Assembly: GCA_031367345.1 (NCBI GenBank)
Contig: JANLPR010000033.1
Span: 1 to 19,077, forward strand
DNA length: 19,077 nucleotides
DNA from: JADKIH01 sp031367345
Lineage (GTDB): Bacteria > Bacteroidota > Bacteroidia > AKYH767-A > 2013-40CM-41-45
Direction: 5' to 3'
The notes below the pieces were generated by a model. It had not been told where the DNA came from, searched no databases, and worked only from the letters and a program-made list of their open reading frames with translations. Numbering within the stretch: the first letter of the stretch is position 1; each line of letters opens with the position of its first letter. Below are positions 1 to 7,142 of this stretch, piece after piece. A program made the position numbers and the translations under genes.

Positions 1-188
1 CAGAATTAAATCCAACAGAACATATTTGGGATTACATACGTGAACAAAAAGAATTTAATAACTATACGTTCAATTCACTTGATGAAGTAGATAATCAATT
101 AGGAGTTGCCTTATGCGATTTGCACAATGAAAAAAGCATTAGTAGTTCAATGTGCAATTTTGATTGGATAAATTCAGCTACTTGTTAG
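1..188 (+). CDS. IS630-family transposase, C-terminal fragment (cut by window edge)
   Basis: The reading frame is open from base 3 to a TAG at 186-188 and gives 61 codons. It begins ELNPTEHIWDYIREQKEF, which is the hallmark C-terminal motif of the DDE domain in IS630/Tc1-mariner transposases. In this family the Glu of the NPxE motif is the third catalytic acid, so the visible part retains it. The end, NFDWINSATC, also resembles the C-terminus of these transposases. The 5' part of the gene lies outside the window, so it cannot be said whether the element is intact. It points in the same direction as the sulfur operon that starts 189 bp downstream. A right terminal repeat would be expected shortly after the stop codon, but it cannot be confirmed without the left end. 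Confidence 0.85.
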   Translation, partial: ELNPTEHIWDYIREQKEFNNYTFNSLDEVDNQLGVALCDLHNEKSISSSMCNFDWINSATC

Positions 189-209
189 CGGTTTAGTATC
201 AAATTCCGC
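188..209. repeat. imperfect inverted repeat, possible IS right end
   Basis: GCGG at 188-191 and CCGC at 206-209 flank an AT-rich centre in which TTT and AAA also pair, giving an imperfect dyad directly after the transposase stop codon. The position suits the right terminal inverted repeat of an IS630-type element or a transcription-blocking hairpin. The left end is not in the window, so this is only a suggestion. Confidence 0.3.
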
Positions 210-377
210 AAGACCTATTAAAGAAAGCGTTCTCTATTATGTTATTGTTCATTGCTGCTAAAATTTGGTTTCAAAAATAAATCAAAACGTTTTAACAAAG
301 AATAATTCGTTAAGTAACATTAGTAGCTGTAGTATATTTTAGGGAGCGCGAACTTTGCAGTGTCAAAATAAAACAAA

Positions 378-1733
378 ATGGAAATTAAACAATTCGAAGA
401 TAAAAACATGGCGCACTTTTCTTATGCAATAGTGAGCCATGGCGAAATGGCGTTGATTGATCCGTCACGTGATCCTCAGCCGTATTATAAATATGCAAAT
501 GAAACAAATTCGAAAATTACTACTGTTATCGAAACGCATCCTCACGCCGATTTCGTAAGTAGTCATCTAGAAATTCATCTTGCTACCGGAGCAACAATTT
601 ATGCAAGTAAATTATTGGGTGCCGAATATCCTCATCAAACTTTTGATGACGGCGATGCAATTGTTTTGGGTAACTCAACATTGAAAGCGATAAATACTCC
701 AGGCCATTCGCCTGATAGTATAAGCATATTGGCAATGGACGAAAACGGAAAACAGGAAGCGGTGTTTACCGGCGATACATTGTTTATCGGCGATTGTGGA
801 AGACCTGACTTACGTGAACAAGCAGGCGCCTTAACTGCTACAAGGGTAGAATTGGCAAAGCAAATGTATCATTCGCTTCGTGAGAAGATTATAACGTTAG
901 ATGATGATGCGCTAGTTTTTCCTGCGCATGGAGCAGGAAGTTTATGCGGAAAAAATTTGAGTATGGATGTAAGTAGTACGATTGGAAAAGAAAAGAAAAA
1001 CAATTGGAGCTTGCAAAAAGCTACGGAAGAGGAATTTGTTGAAACGCTGAATGCCGATCAACCATTTATTCCGAAATATTTTACGTTCAATGTCGGATTA
1101 AATAAAAAAGGAGCTGATAATTATGCTGACAGTATTTCTAAAGTTGAAAAACGAGAACCGGTTTCGTGCAATGGTTGTGCAAAATCGTTAAATAAAGAGT
1201 TCGTAATTATAGATACCAGAAGTGCAGAGCAATTCAATAAATCGCATTTAAAGAACTCGATCAATTTAATGAATGACACAAAATTTGAAACGTGGCTTGG
1301 GAGCATTCTTAATTGGGATGAAAAGTTTTATCTTTCTGCCGAAAACGAAGCAACGCTAAACGAATTGATTGGACGGATTGCTAAGATTGGCTATGAGAAA
1401 AACATTCGCGGAGCATTTGTTCAATTGTATGGCGATGTGCATGAAAATGTTTTCAATGCTGAGGAGCTAATTAAAAACGAAGGAGCTTTTACAATAGTCG
1501 ATATCAGAAATCCTTCGGAAGTTGCAGGTCAGAAAATATTTAGTAATTCGGTGAATATTCCATTGTATGAATTGCGTGAAAGAGCAAAGGAAATACCACT
1601 GCAAAAGCCGATTGTAATACATTGTGCAGGAGGATATAGAAGCGCTGCGGGTAAAAGTATTGTCAATGCAATTGTAGGCGAGGCGCAAACCGTAAGCGAT
1701 TTAAGTGTTTCTGTAAAAGATTTTTACCAATGA
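378..1733 (+). CDS. persulfide dioxygenase-like metallo-beta-lactamase fold protein fused to rhodanese domains
   Basis: The 451-residue protein starts with a metallo-beta-lactamase domain (about 1-240) of the ETHE1/bacterial persulfide dioxygenase type. Visible metal-site motifs are THPHAD (H54, H56, D58), TPGH (H110), TGD (D133) and FPAHGAGSLCG (H184). ETHE1-type enzymes use two His and one Asp, corresponding to H54, H110 and D133, to bind a single iron and oxidise persulfides to sulfite. Two rhodanese-like domains follow. The first (about 270-350) has the IIDTRSAEQF opening but no active-site Cys loop, so it is probably non-catalytic. The second (about 355-450) has HCAGGYRSA with C416 and R421 and should be active. 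The protein is probably cytosolic. Its stop codon overlaps the next start (ATGA), so the two are translationally coupled. A possible -7 element (GAACTTTGCA, 350-359) is weak. The exact substrate is inferred from the family. Confidence 0.9.
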   Translation: MEIKQFEDKNMAHFSYAIVSHGEMALIDPSRDPQPYYKYANETNSKITTVIETHPHADFVSSHLEIHLATGATIYASKLLGAEYPHQTFDDGDAIVLGNSTLKAINTPGHSPDSISILAMDENGKQEAVFTGDTLFIGDCGRPDLREQAGALTATRVELAKQMYHSLREKIITLDDDALVFPAHGAGSLCGKNLSMDVSSTIGKEKKNNWSLQKATEEEFVETLNADQPFIPKYFTFNVGLNKKGADNYADSISKVEKREPVSCNGCAKSLNKEFVIIDTRSAEQFNKSHLKNSINLMNDTKFETWLGSILNWDEKFYLSAENEATLNELIGRIAKIGYEKNIRGAFVQLYGDVHENVFNAEELIKNEGAFTIVDIRNPSEVAGQKIFSNSVNIPLYELRERAKEIPLQKPIVIHCAGGYRSAAGKSIVNAIVGEAQTVSDLSVSVKDFYQ

Positions 1734-1945
1734 ATTTTATCCTAAAACATAAATCTACGTTTATTGGAATTGTAGTTGGTGCTCTGTGTGGATATCTCTA
1801 TTTTTATTTCGTAGGATGTAGTAGTGGTACATGTGCCATAACTTCTAAGCCAATAAATAGTACACTATACGGAGCTATGATGGGCGGATTATTTGTCAAC
1901 TCGTTTAAGAAAAAAGAAATCAGGGATACTAACAATAAACAATAA
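1730..1945 (+). CDS. small DUF6132-like membrane protein
   Basis: This 71-residue protein has a short basic N-terminus, a hydrophobic helix at about 9-29, a cysteine-containing loop CSSGTCAIT (C30 and C35), a second glycine-rich helix at about 44-58 and a charged tail. The pattern matches the small Bacteroidota membrane proteins I know as DUF6132, which often sit next to rhodanese genes. The start overlaps the preceding stop codon by 4 bases. Location in the inner membrane between a persulfide dioxygenase-like gene and two rhodaneses suggests a part in sulfur handling, for example thiol or sulfide passage through the paired cysteines, but no activity is known to me. The family name is from memory; the membrane topology is read from the sequence. 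Confidence 0.75.
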   Translation: MNFILKHKSTFIGIVVGALCGYLYFYFVGCSSGTCAITSKPINSTLYGAMMGGLFVNSFKKKEIRDTNNKQ

Positions 1946-1963
1946 CGAAACAATAAATATAAA

Positions 1964-2233
1964 ATGAAAAACGAAAACAAAGGAACAGTAGTAGATGTAC
2001 GAACATCGGCTGAGTTCAGCGGAGGTAACGTTGCAGGATCAATAAATATTCCGTTGCAAGAATTGGGCTCCAGAATGGAGGAGATCAAAACATTGCAAGG
2101 TCCAATTATTTTGTGTTGTGCTTCGGGTGGTAGAAGTGGAATGGCAGCACACATATTAAGTCAAGAGAACATCGATTGTTCAAATGGCGGATCATGGTTA
2201 GATGTAAATTACAAATTATCTCAAAATAAATAA
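1964..2233 (+). CDS. single-domain rhodanese
   Basis: The 89-residue protein is one rhodanese domain. The opening VVDVRTSAEFSGGNVAGSINIP is typical, and the active-site loop CASGGR (C52 to R57) carries the nucleophilic cysteine that would hold the persulfide; C51 lies next to it. It has no signal peptide and no membrane segment, so it is probably a cytosolic sulfane-sulfur carrier or sulfurtransferase. It starts 18 bp after the DUF6132-like gene and ends 1 bp before the next rhodanese, in one operon with the persulfide dioxygenase-like protein. Small rhodaneses in such operons commonly pass sulfur to or from the dioxygenase. The specific donor and acceptor are inferred, not visible. Confidence 0.9.
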   Translation: MKNENKGTVVDVRTSAEFSGGNVAGSINIPLQELGSRMEEIKTLQGPIILCCASGGRSGMAAHILSQENIDCSNGGSWLDVNYKLSQNK

Positions 2234-2234
2234 T

Positions 2235-2561
2235 ATGATAAAAATGTTAAAGAGTCTTTTTGGTTTAGGGCCAAAAACAGATTACAGTGAACTAGTAAAA
2301 CAAGGAGCGGTGATATTGGATGTGAGATCGAAAGGAGAATATGCCGGTGGACACATTAAAGGGTCGATCAATATTTCTGTCGATCAGTTAGGAAACAATT
2401 TGAATAAGCTGAATGAGAAGAATACGCCAATCATAACTTGTTGCGCATCCGGAATGAGAAGTGCTAGTGCTAAAGCATTGTTGAAATCGAAAGGCTATAC
2501 AGAAGTTTACAATGGCGGAGGATGGATGACGCTTCGTAATCAGTTGACAAAAAATAATTGA
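2235..2561 (+). CDS. single-domain rhodanese with N-terminal extension
   Basis: The 108-residue protein has a short partly hydrophobic N-terminal stretch (MIKMLKSLFGLG) followed by a complete rhodanese domain: ILDVRSKGEYAGGHIKGSINI near 27-47 and the active-site loop CASGMR (C70 to R75, preceded by C69). It is the last gene of the sulfur operon and begins 1 bp after the previous stop codon. It resembles its neighbour at 1964-2233 throughout the domain, including the CCASG loop and an NGG-W motif near the end, so the two probably come from duplication. The N-terminal stretch is too short for a clear signal peptide; a second start at M4 is possible. The long repeat cluster begins about 7 bp downstream. 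Confidence 0.9.
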   Translation: MIKMLKSLFGLGPKTDYSELVKQGAVILDVRSKGEYAGGHIKGSINISVDQLGNNLNKLNEKNTPIITCCASGMRSASAKALLKSKGYTEVYNGGGWMTLRNQLTKNN

Positions 2562-2567
2562 CGATGG

Positions 2568-3117
2568 TTTTTAAGTGAGTGGTGAGTGGTGATTAGTGAG
2601 TAAAAAAATGCTGCTAAGGTAAATTTTTAGCGAAGCGCGATTTCACTTTTAAGTTCAAACAACTTTTGAATTTGCAAACACACGCTTAAGTGAGGGGTCA
2701 GCAATTTTTTTCTCCCGCAGAAACCGCAGAAGACCGCAGAGTTCTTTTTAGTGATTGGTGAGTGGTGATTAGTAAGTAAAAAAATGCTCCGTGACTTTTG
2801 AGCTGCTTCTTACTTCTTACTTTTTTCTCCCGCAGAAACCGCAGAAGACCGCAGAGTTTTTTTAAGTGAGTGGTGAGTGGTGGTTAGTAAGTAAAAAAAT
2901 GCTGCAAAAGGAAAACTTTAGCTAAGCGCGATTTCACTTTTAAGTTCAAACAACTTTTGAATTTGCAAACACACGCTTAAGTGAGGGGTTAGCAATTTTT
3001 TTCTCCTGCAGAAACCGCAGAAGACCGCAGAGTTTTTTTAAGTGAGAGGTGAGTGGTGATTAGTAAGTAAAAAAATGCTCCGTGACTTTTGAGCTACTTC
3101 TTACTTCTTACTTCTTA
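2568..3117. repeat. modular repeat cluster 1 at a convergent gene junction, with 291-bp tandem duplication
   Basis: This gene-free stretch is built from recurring modules. Module A is a 7-bp periodic GTGAGTG/GTGATTA/GTAAGTA array followed by AAAAAAATGCT (2573-2611, about 2750-2790, 2864-2903, 3040-3081). Module B runs from GCGCGATTTCAC to GCAATTTTTTTCTCC (2635 and 2926 onwards) and contains the hairpin TTCAAA-CAACT-TTTGAA. Module C is three CCGCAGA copies (about 2714-2741, 2829-2856, 3004-3032). Module E is (CTTCTTA)n, 7 bp periodic. The order A-B-C-A-D-E-C is repeated with a constant 291-bp offset (AAGTG at 2573/2864, GCGCGA at 2635/2926, GCTCC at 2786/3077). The G-rich arms can pair with the pyrimidine arms (GTAAG with CTTAC). 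A bidirectional terminator role is likely but inferred. Confidence 0.85.
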
Positions 3118-3860
3118 CTTTTTACTTCTTCCCTACTTGCCTTTAACGAATTGAAAACATAATCCGCTATCTTAGGGAAATTTTCATCGACAATTTGTTT
3201 TACGTTGTTGTTATTTGAAGCAAAATGAACAACGGCTACATCTCCATAAATTTGTTGTCCTCGTTTGTTGTAAATAGTATAATGTATTTTCAAATCGCGG
3301 CGATAAATTTTCAAAGCTAGATCAATACAATCATCAAAGTGTGTTTTAATATCGAATTCATTTAGTAAAATAAAATAATCGGCGTTGTATTTTTTTGCAA
3401 AATCAGGAAGCAGCTGTGGGTCACGAACATTTCCGTTGATGTATGTTTTATCAATATCTTTTTTCTTCGTCTTCTTTCCTTTGATAGTTGTATCGACAAC
3501 AGCAAACTTTGCCGGGTCTTTCATGGGCGATGTGCTATCTTGTTCGAAAGCGATGCTGTGATAAATCATGTCAAAGTCTTTGTCGCTTTTTGACACAAAG
3601 CCTTCATCGGGAACGCGAGCATCATAAACTTCTACGAATCGTTGATTCAGTTTTTGAACTATACCTGTTCTAAACCGTTCTCTTACTTCGCCAATATCCA
3701 TTCCCGATTCTTCAGCAATATCCTGATCAGCATCAGAAAGATGCATAGCAGGCAGATAAGGAATTACAAGTATTGTAGGCTTGTATTCAGGAGCCGGATC
3801 GGTTGACTGTGCACTTGTTGAAATTGTGAATAGGAGGAAACTGAAAATAATTATTCTCAT
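3108..3860 (-). CDS. exported protein of unknown function
   Basis: This 250-residue protein begins with a clear signal peptide (MRIIIFSFLLFTISTSAQ), probably cleaved near A17/Q18, so it should reach the periplasm or outer membrane space. I do not recognise a characterised family. The mature part has a beta-strand-like start (KPTILVIPYLPAMHLSDAD), a charged segment with many Lys and Asp near 110-140 (IKGKKTKKKDIDK), and an alternating strand pattern near 160-215 ending in QQIYGDVAVVHFA. The shape is compatible with a small periplasmic binding or outer-membrane assembly-like domain, but this is a guess. The gene follows the rseP terminator, so it may have its own promoter. Its last residues (EEVKSKK) and stop codon lie inside the heptad repeat array, so the repeat seems to have replaced the original gene end. 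Confidence 0.7.
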   Translation of the reverse strand: MRIIIFSFLLFTISTSAQSTDPAPEYKPTILVIPYLPAMHLSDADQDIAEESGMDIGEVRERFRTGIVQKLNQRFVEVYDARVPDEGFVSKSDKDFDMIYHSIAFEQDSTSPMKDPAKFAVVDTTIKGKKTKKKDIDKTYINGNVRDPQLLPDFAKKYNADYFILLNEFDIKTHFDDCIDLALKIYRRDLKIHYTIYNKRGQQIYGDVAVVHFASNNNNVKQIVDENFPKIADYVFNSLKASREEVKSKK

Positions 3861-3921
3861 TGCTTATGGATTGTGCTTCGTTTTACGGCAACTCATAAAG
3901 AAAAGTTTGAGCTTCGAACAT

Positions 3922-3952
3922 AAAAAAGGCCACTCTATTTAGAGTAGCCTTT
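3922..3952 (-). terminator. rho-independent terminator after rseP
   Basis: Read on the minus strand, AAAGGC-T-ACTCT, loop AAAT, AGAGT-G-GCC is followed by six T residues. The single internal T/G pair is a wobble. It lies 22 bp beyond the rseP stop codon and separates rseP from the exported-protein gene. Confidence 0.85.
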
Positions 3953-3973
3953 CAACATTATTTTTTTGAATGA

Positions 3974-5296
3974 TTAATTCAGCAAATGTTTCCAAACATC
4001 ATTTCCTACAGTGAAGATCATCAATGAAAGCAAGATCACCATTCCTGTAAGTTGAGCTTTCTCCATAAACTTATCGGAGAATTTTTTACGAGTAACTGAT
4101 TCTATTAATAGAAACACAACATGTCCGCCATCTAATGCAGGAATTGGAAGAATATTCATAAACGCCAGGACCATCGATAACAATCCGGTGATTGTCCAGA
4201 AACGACGCCATTCCCAAACTCCGCCATAGATAGTTGCAATTCCAATTGGACCCTGAAGCGAATCGCTTGCTTTTTCTTTGCCTTTAAAAATTTGTTTTAA
4301 TCCTTTTACATTAGAAGTAATAGCCTCCATTGCATCGCTAGCGCCGTACTTCAAACTGCTACCAAGTGTGTATTTTGTTAGTGGATAATTACCGTAATCA
4401 TTATGGAAATGAACTCCAATCAAGCCTGAATCATTTACAACAGGTTGAATGAGACTTGTATCAGCACCTCTCACAATTTGTAGAGAGATAGGCTTGCCTT
4501 TATTTTCAGAAATCATTTTACGACAGCCTTCCATTGAAAAAACGCGAATACCGTTGATACTCAAAAGTTGATCATTCATTTTCAATCCTGCAGCTTCAGC
4601 CGGCTTGTCTTTGATAATACTGTCGATCAGCAAGTGTGCTTGAAATGGAGCAATAAAATTCCCTTTACCTGCTTTTACAGTTTCGCGATAAAAACCTTCC
4701 GGTACATTGATCGTAATTTCTTTGCCATCTCTTAGAACAGTAACATTCGATCCTAAAATTAAACGAGAAGAAATTAAATCATCGAAACGCTCAAACGGTT
4801 TACCGTCAATCGCAATCACTTTATCGTGATTTTGTAATCCCATTTTCTGACCTAAATCGTAAGCGTAGATTCCATCAGTCACTTGATCGTTCGCCAAATA
4901 TTGTTTATCGAATTTTATCAGCGTCATCGTATAAATAGCAATACCTAACAACACATTCATCGTAACGCCGCCAAGCATTACGATAAGACGTTGCCACGCC
5001 GGTTTACTACGGAATTCCCATGGCTGCGGAGGAAGTTTCATTGCTTCGCTATCCATACTTTCATCGATCATTCCCGAAATTTTTACATAGCCACCAAGAG
5101 GCAACCATCCAATTCCATATTCGGTTCCGCCGCGCGTGATGCTAAAAAACTTAAAGCCCCAGGCGTCGAAGAAGAGATAAAATTTTTCTACACGAATTCC
5201 AAAAGCGCGAGCTGCTAAAAAGTGACCTAATTCGTGGAGTGTTACTAAAATTGCTAAGCCCAAGATTAACTGAGCAGCCATTATTAAAGCTGACAT
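3974..5296 (-). CDS. rseP: RIP metalloprotease (site-2 protease family)
   Basis: This 440-residue inner-membrane zinc protease has HELGH at 21-25 in the first transmembrane helix (zinc ligands H21, H25; catalytic E22) and the second active-site motif NILPIPALDGGH at 381-392 with the metal-binding D389. Between them lie periplasmic PDZ-like domains at about 130-200 and 215-280, and transmembrane helices near 103-128, 366-398 and 417-432. The length is normal for RseP. In E. coli RseP cuts anti-sigma factor RseA and remnant signal peptides; the substrate here is unknown, and Bacteroidota anti-sigma factors are plausible targets. It sits 90 bp downstream of dxr in the same direction, an association also seen in other bacteria, and a strong terminator follows. 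The ATG at 5296 gives the expected short N-terminus before the HExxH helix. Confidence 0.96.
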   Translation of the reverse strand: MSALIMAAQLILGLAILVTLHELGHFLAARAFGIRVEKFYLFFDAWGFKFFSITRGGTEYGIGWLPLGGYVKISGMIDESMDSEAMKLPPQPWEFRSKPAWQRLIVMLGGVTMNVLLGIAIYTMTLIKFDKQYLANDQVTDGIYAYDLGQKMGLQNHDKVIAIDGKPFERFDDLISSRLILGSNVTVLRDGKEITINVPEGFYRETVKAGKGNFIAPFQAHLLIDSIIKDKPAEAAGLKMNDQLLSINGIRVFSMEGCRKMISENKGKPISLQIVRGADTSLIQPVVNDSGLIGVHFHNDYGNYPLTKYTLGSSLKYGASDAMEAITSNVKGLKQIFKGKEKASDSLQGPIGIATIYGGVWEWRRFWTITGLLSMVLAFMNILPIPALDGGHVVFLLIESVTRKKFSDKFMEKAQLTGMVILLSLMIFTVGNDVWKHLLN

Positions 5297-5386
5297 TGAA
5301 TATTATTAATACTATGAATGATTAAACTATTTTCCGAAGAATGGATGTGGGGTTTTTATTAAACGAATTACCTTCAAAACAAATTG

Positions 5387-6547
5387 TTAAGCCGGTAAAA
5401 ATTCAGTTGCTATTATACGGGTTTCTTTATCTGTCGTTACATAGTCTTCATAAGAAGGGCTAGAAACAAAATCTATTTTCTTCATGCACTTTTCGATCAG
5501 TTTACTCATTTCCAAAAAACCGATTCGGTCTCTCAAGAAAGCAGCAACGGCAATCTCATTAGCAGCATTTACAATACAGGGTAAATTTCCGCCTTTTACC
5601 ATGGCTTCTGTAGCTAATGCAAGATTACGAAAAGTTTCTGTATCGGGTGATTCGAATGTTAAGGAAGGATATCTCAAAAAATCAAATCGTTGAAAATTGG
5701 ATTTTAATCGTTTTGGATAACCTAAAGCATATTGAATGGGTAATTTCATATCGGGTAGGCCCATTTGAGCTTTCATCGATCCATCTTCAAACTGAACAAT
5801 ACTATGAATGATGCTTTGCGGATGAACGATTACATCAATTTGATTGGGTGAGAGTCCAAAAAGCCATCGGGCTTCAATCATTTCCAAGCCTTTATTCATT
5901 AAGGTAGCCGAATCAATTGTAATTTTAGCGCCCATATCCCAATTTGGATGTTTTAAGGCCTGCTCTTTTTTTACTGAAGCCAGAAACTGACTATCGCGCC
6001 CTCTGAAAGGACCTCCCGAAGCAGTGAGGTATATTTTTTCTACATGGTTGCCTGTTTCTCCGACCAGACATTGAAAAATTGCCGAGTGTTCTGAATCGAC
6101 CGGAAAGATGTTTACATTTTTTTCTTTTGCCAATTGGGTAACCAACTCCCCGGCTACAACTAGCGTCTCTTTATTGGCAAGCGCTACATCCTTTCCGCTT
6201 TTTATCGCATTCAAAGTAGGTTTCAATCCGGCATATCCAACCAAAGCTGTTAATACCATATCGATAGACGAATGCGTAACTACGTCGGCCAAAGCTTCTG
6301 CACCGGCATATACTTTTACCGGAAAATCATTCAGCCCGTATCGTACTTCATCCAGTTTACTTTCATCGGCAATAACAACGATCTCGGGTCGAAATTCTTC
6401 GGCCTGTTTGATCAGTAAAGCTGCATTGCTGTTTGAAGTAAGTACGGAAACATTGAAATGATCCGATTGCTCGCGGATCACCTCTAGAGCTTGTGTGCCG
6501 ATGCTTCCGGTAGAACCAAGAATTGCAATGTTTTTGTGAGATGACAT
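5387..6547 (-). CDS. dxr: 1-deoxy-D-xylulose 5-phosphate reductoisomerase
   Basis: The enzyme converts 1-deoxy-D-xylulose 5-phosphate to 2-C-methyl-D-erythritol 4-phosphate with NADPH, the committed step of the non-mevalonate isoprenoid pathway in the cytosol. The NADPH-binding GSTGSIGTQ is at 11-19, ANKETLVVAGE at 124-134, the metal-binding acids D151 and E153 are in VDSEHSAIFQ, LTASGGPFRG is at 174-183, and IDSATLMNKGLEMIEA at 211-226 carries N218, K219 and E222 of the active site. The 386-residue length is normal and all key residues are present. It is followed at 90 bp by rseP and probably shares its transcript. The 180-bp gap upstream contains a possible promoter. Confidence 0.97.
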   Translation of the reverse strand: MSSHKNIAILGSTGSIGTQALEVIREQSDHFNVSVLTSNSNAALLIKQAEEFRPEIVVIADESKLDEVRYGLNDFPVKVYAGAEALADVVTHSSIDMVLTALVGYAGLKPTLNAIKSGKDVALANKETLVVAGELVTQLAKEKNVNIFPVDSEHSAIFQCLVGETGNHVEKIYLTASGGPFRGRDSQFLASVKKEQALKHPNWDMGAKITIDSATLMNKGLEMIEARWLFGLSPNQIDVIVHPQSIIHSIVQFEDGSMKAQMGLPDMKLPIQYALGYPKRLKSNFQRFDFLRYPSLTFESPDTETFRNLALATEAMVKGGNLPCIVNAANEIAVAAFLRDRIGFLEMSKLIEKCMKKIDFVSSPSYEDYVTTDKETRIIATEFLPA

Positions 6548-6555
6548 ATAACGTG

Positions 6556-6563
6556 CGAAGTTA
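6556..6563 (-). promoter_or_regulatory. possible -7 element for dxr
   Basis: On the minus strand TAACTTCG, followed by CA, lies 9 bp before the dxr start. It matches the Bacteroidota TAnnTTTG -7 consensus except at one position. It would give a very short 5' leader, and no clear TTG -33 element is seen, so confidence is low. Confidence 0.25.
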
Positions 6564-6727
6564 TCTTTTTTATCGGAAAATAAATAAGCTGTTCTGTTAA
6601 GAGTTATTTAATAAACATTCGTTAAGTATGTACTAAAAGATCATGTTGAAATTTTGTGAAGAATAATACAACAATCTTACGTCCTCTACTCAATATCTCA
6701 ATTGGCACGCCGCCATTCAGCCAGCCA

Positions 6728-7141
6728 TTACTCCCAATAAATAGAAAGCACATTTTTTGTTGCATGCGCCTTAGGCACATTCACCGGAACTCCAAATAAC
6801 CAACCAGCTGTAATTTCTGATGGGTAAAGCAATTCGGTGATGTCGCTCAGTCGTTCAATATCCATGTCGCCTACAATATAAATTGTATCGCTGTAAAACC
6901 ATTCTTGCGGAAATTCAACATCGGTAACGCGAACATATATGCCATCCACTTCGGGGTAATTTGTAATGTGTTTCATCACTTCATAAAATTCTTGTGGTGA
7001 AGGTTTGTTATGTGTTATGTTTACGCCAATAGTGAACTCGTTGTCGTTGTCTTCAAAAAATTCCTCTAATGTAAACACGACTTCATTATCGGGATAACCG
7101 AGTGCTTCTATCTTGTCTAATAATTCATCTTTAATATCCAT
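6728..7141 (-). CDS. acidic protein of unknown function, coupled to recQ
   Basis: This 137-residue protein is strongly acidic in its first half (EEFFEDNDNEF near 26-36) and has no signal peptide or membrane segment. The sequence suggests an alpha/beta protein: a predicted helix at 1-15, strands near VVFTL and TIGVNITH, a helix at about 48-60, strands at DGIYVRVTDV and DTIYIVG, then a helix and a C-terminal aromatic LSIYWE. I do not recognise the family. The start codon lies 1 bp after the recQ stop codon, so the two genes are almost certainly cotranscribed and may be translationally coupled. That arrangement is the only hint of function; it does not by itself prove a role in DNA repair. The 180 bp between it and dxr hold no gene that I can see. 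Confidence 0.75.
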   Translation of the reverse strand: MDIKDELLDKIEALGYPDNEVVFTLEEFFEDNDNEFTIGVNITHNKPSPQEFYEVMKHITNYPEVDGIYVRVTDVEFPQEWFYSDTIYIVGDMDIERLSDITELLYPSEITAGWLFGVPVNVPKAHATKNVLSIYWE

Positions 7142-7142
7142 G

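Noticed and set aside
378..1100. Metallo-beta-lactamase fold as antibiotic resistance
   Set aside because: The THPHAD, TPGH, TGDTLF and PAHGAGSLCG motifs and the fused rhodaneses are those of persulfide dioxygenase-like proteins, and there is no signal peptide.
1804..2154. 116-residue minus-strand open frame opposite the DUF6132-like and rhodanese genes
   Set aside because: It is a shadow of two well-supported genes, has no recognisable motifs and would run against the operon.
2568..3117. Repeated units resembling a CRISPR array
   Set aside because: The repeats are heptads and variable modules without uniform 24-40 bp repeats and unique spacers, and no cas gene is nearby.
6108..6461. 117-residue plus-strand open frame rich in Ser and Thr inside dxr
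   Set aside because: It lies wholly antisense to a complete dxr with all active-site residues; its composition is that of a reverse-strand shadow.
6548..6727. Short gene between dxr and the acidic protein
   Set aside because: All frames are broken by stop codons within a few codons, and no RNA-like structure with clear pairing was seen.
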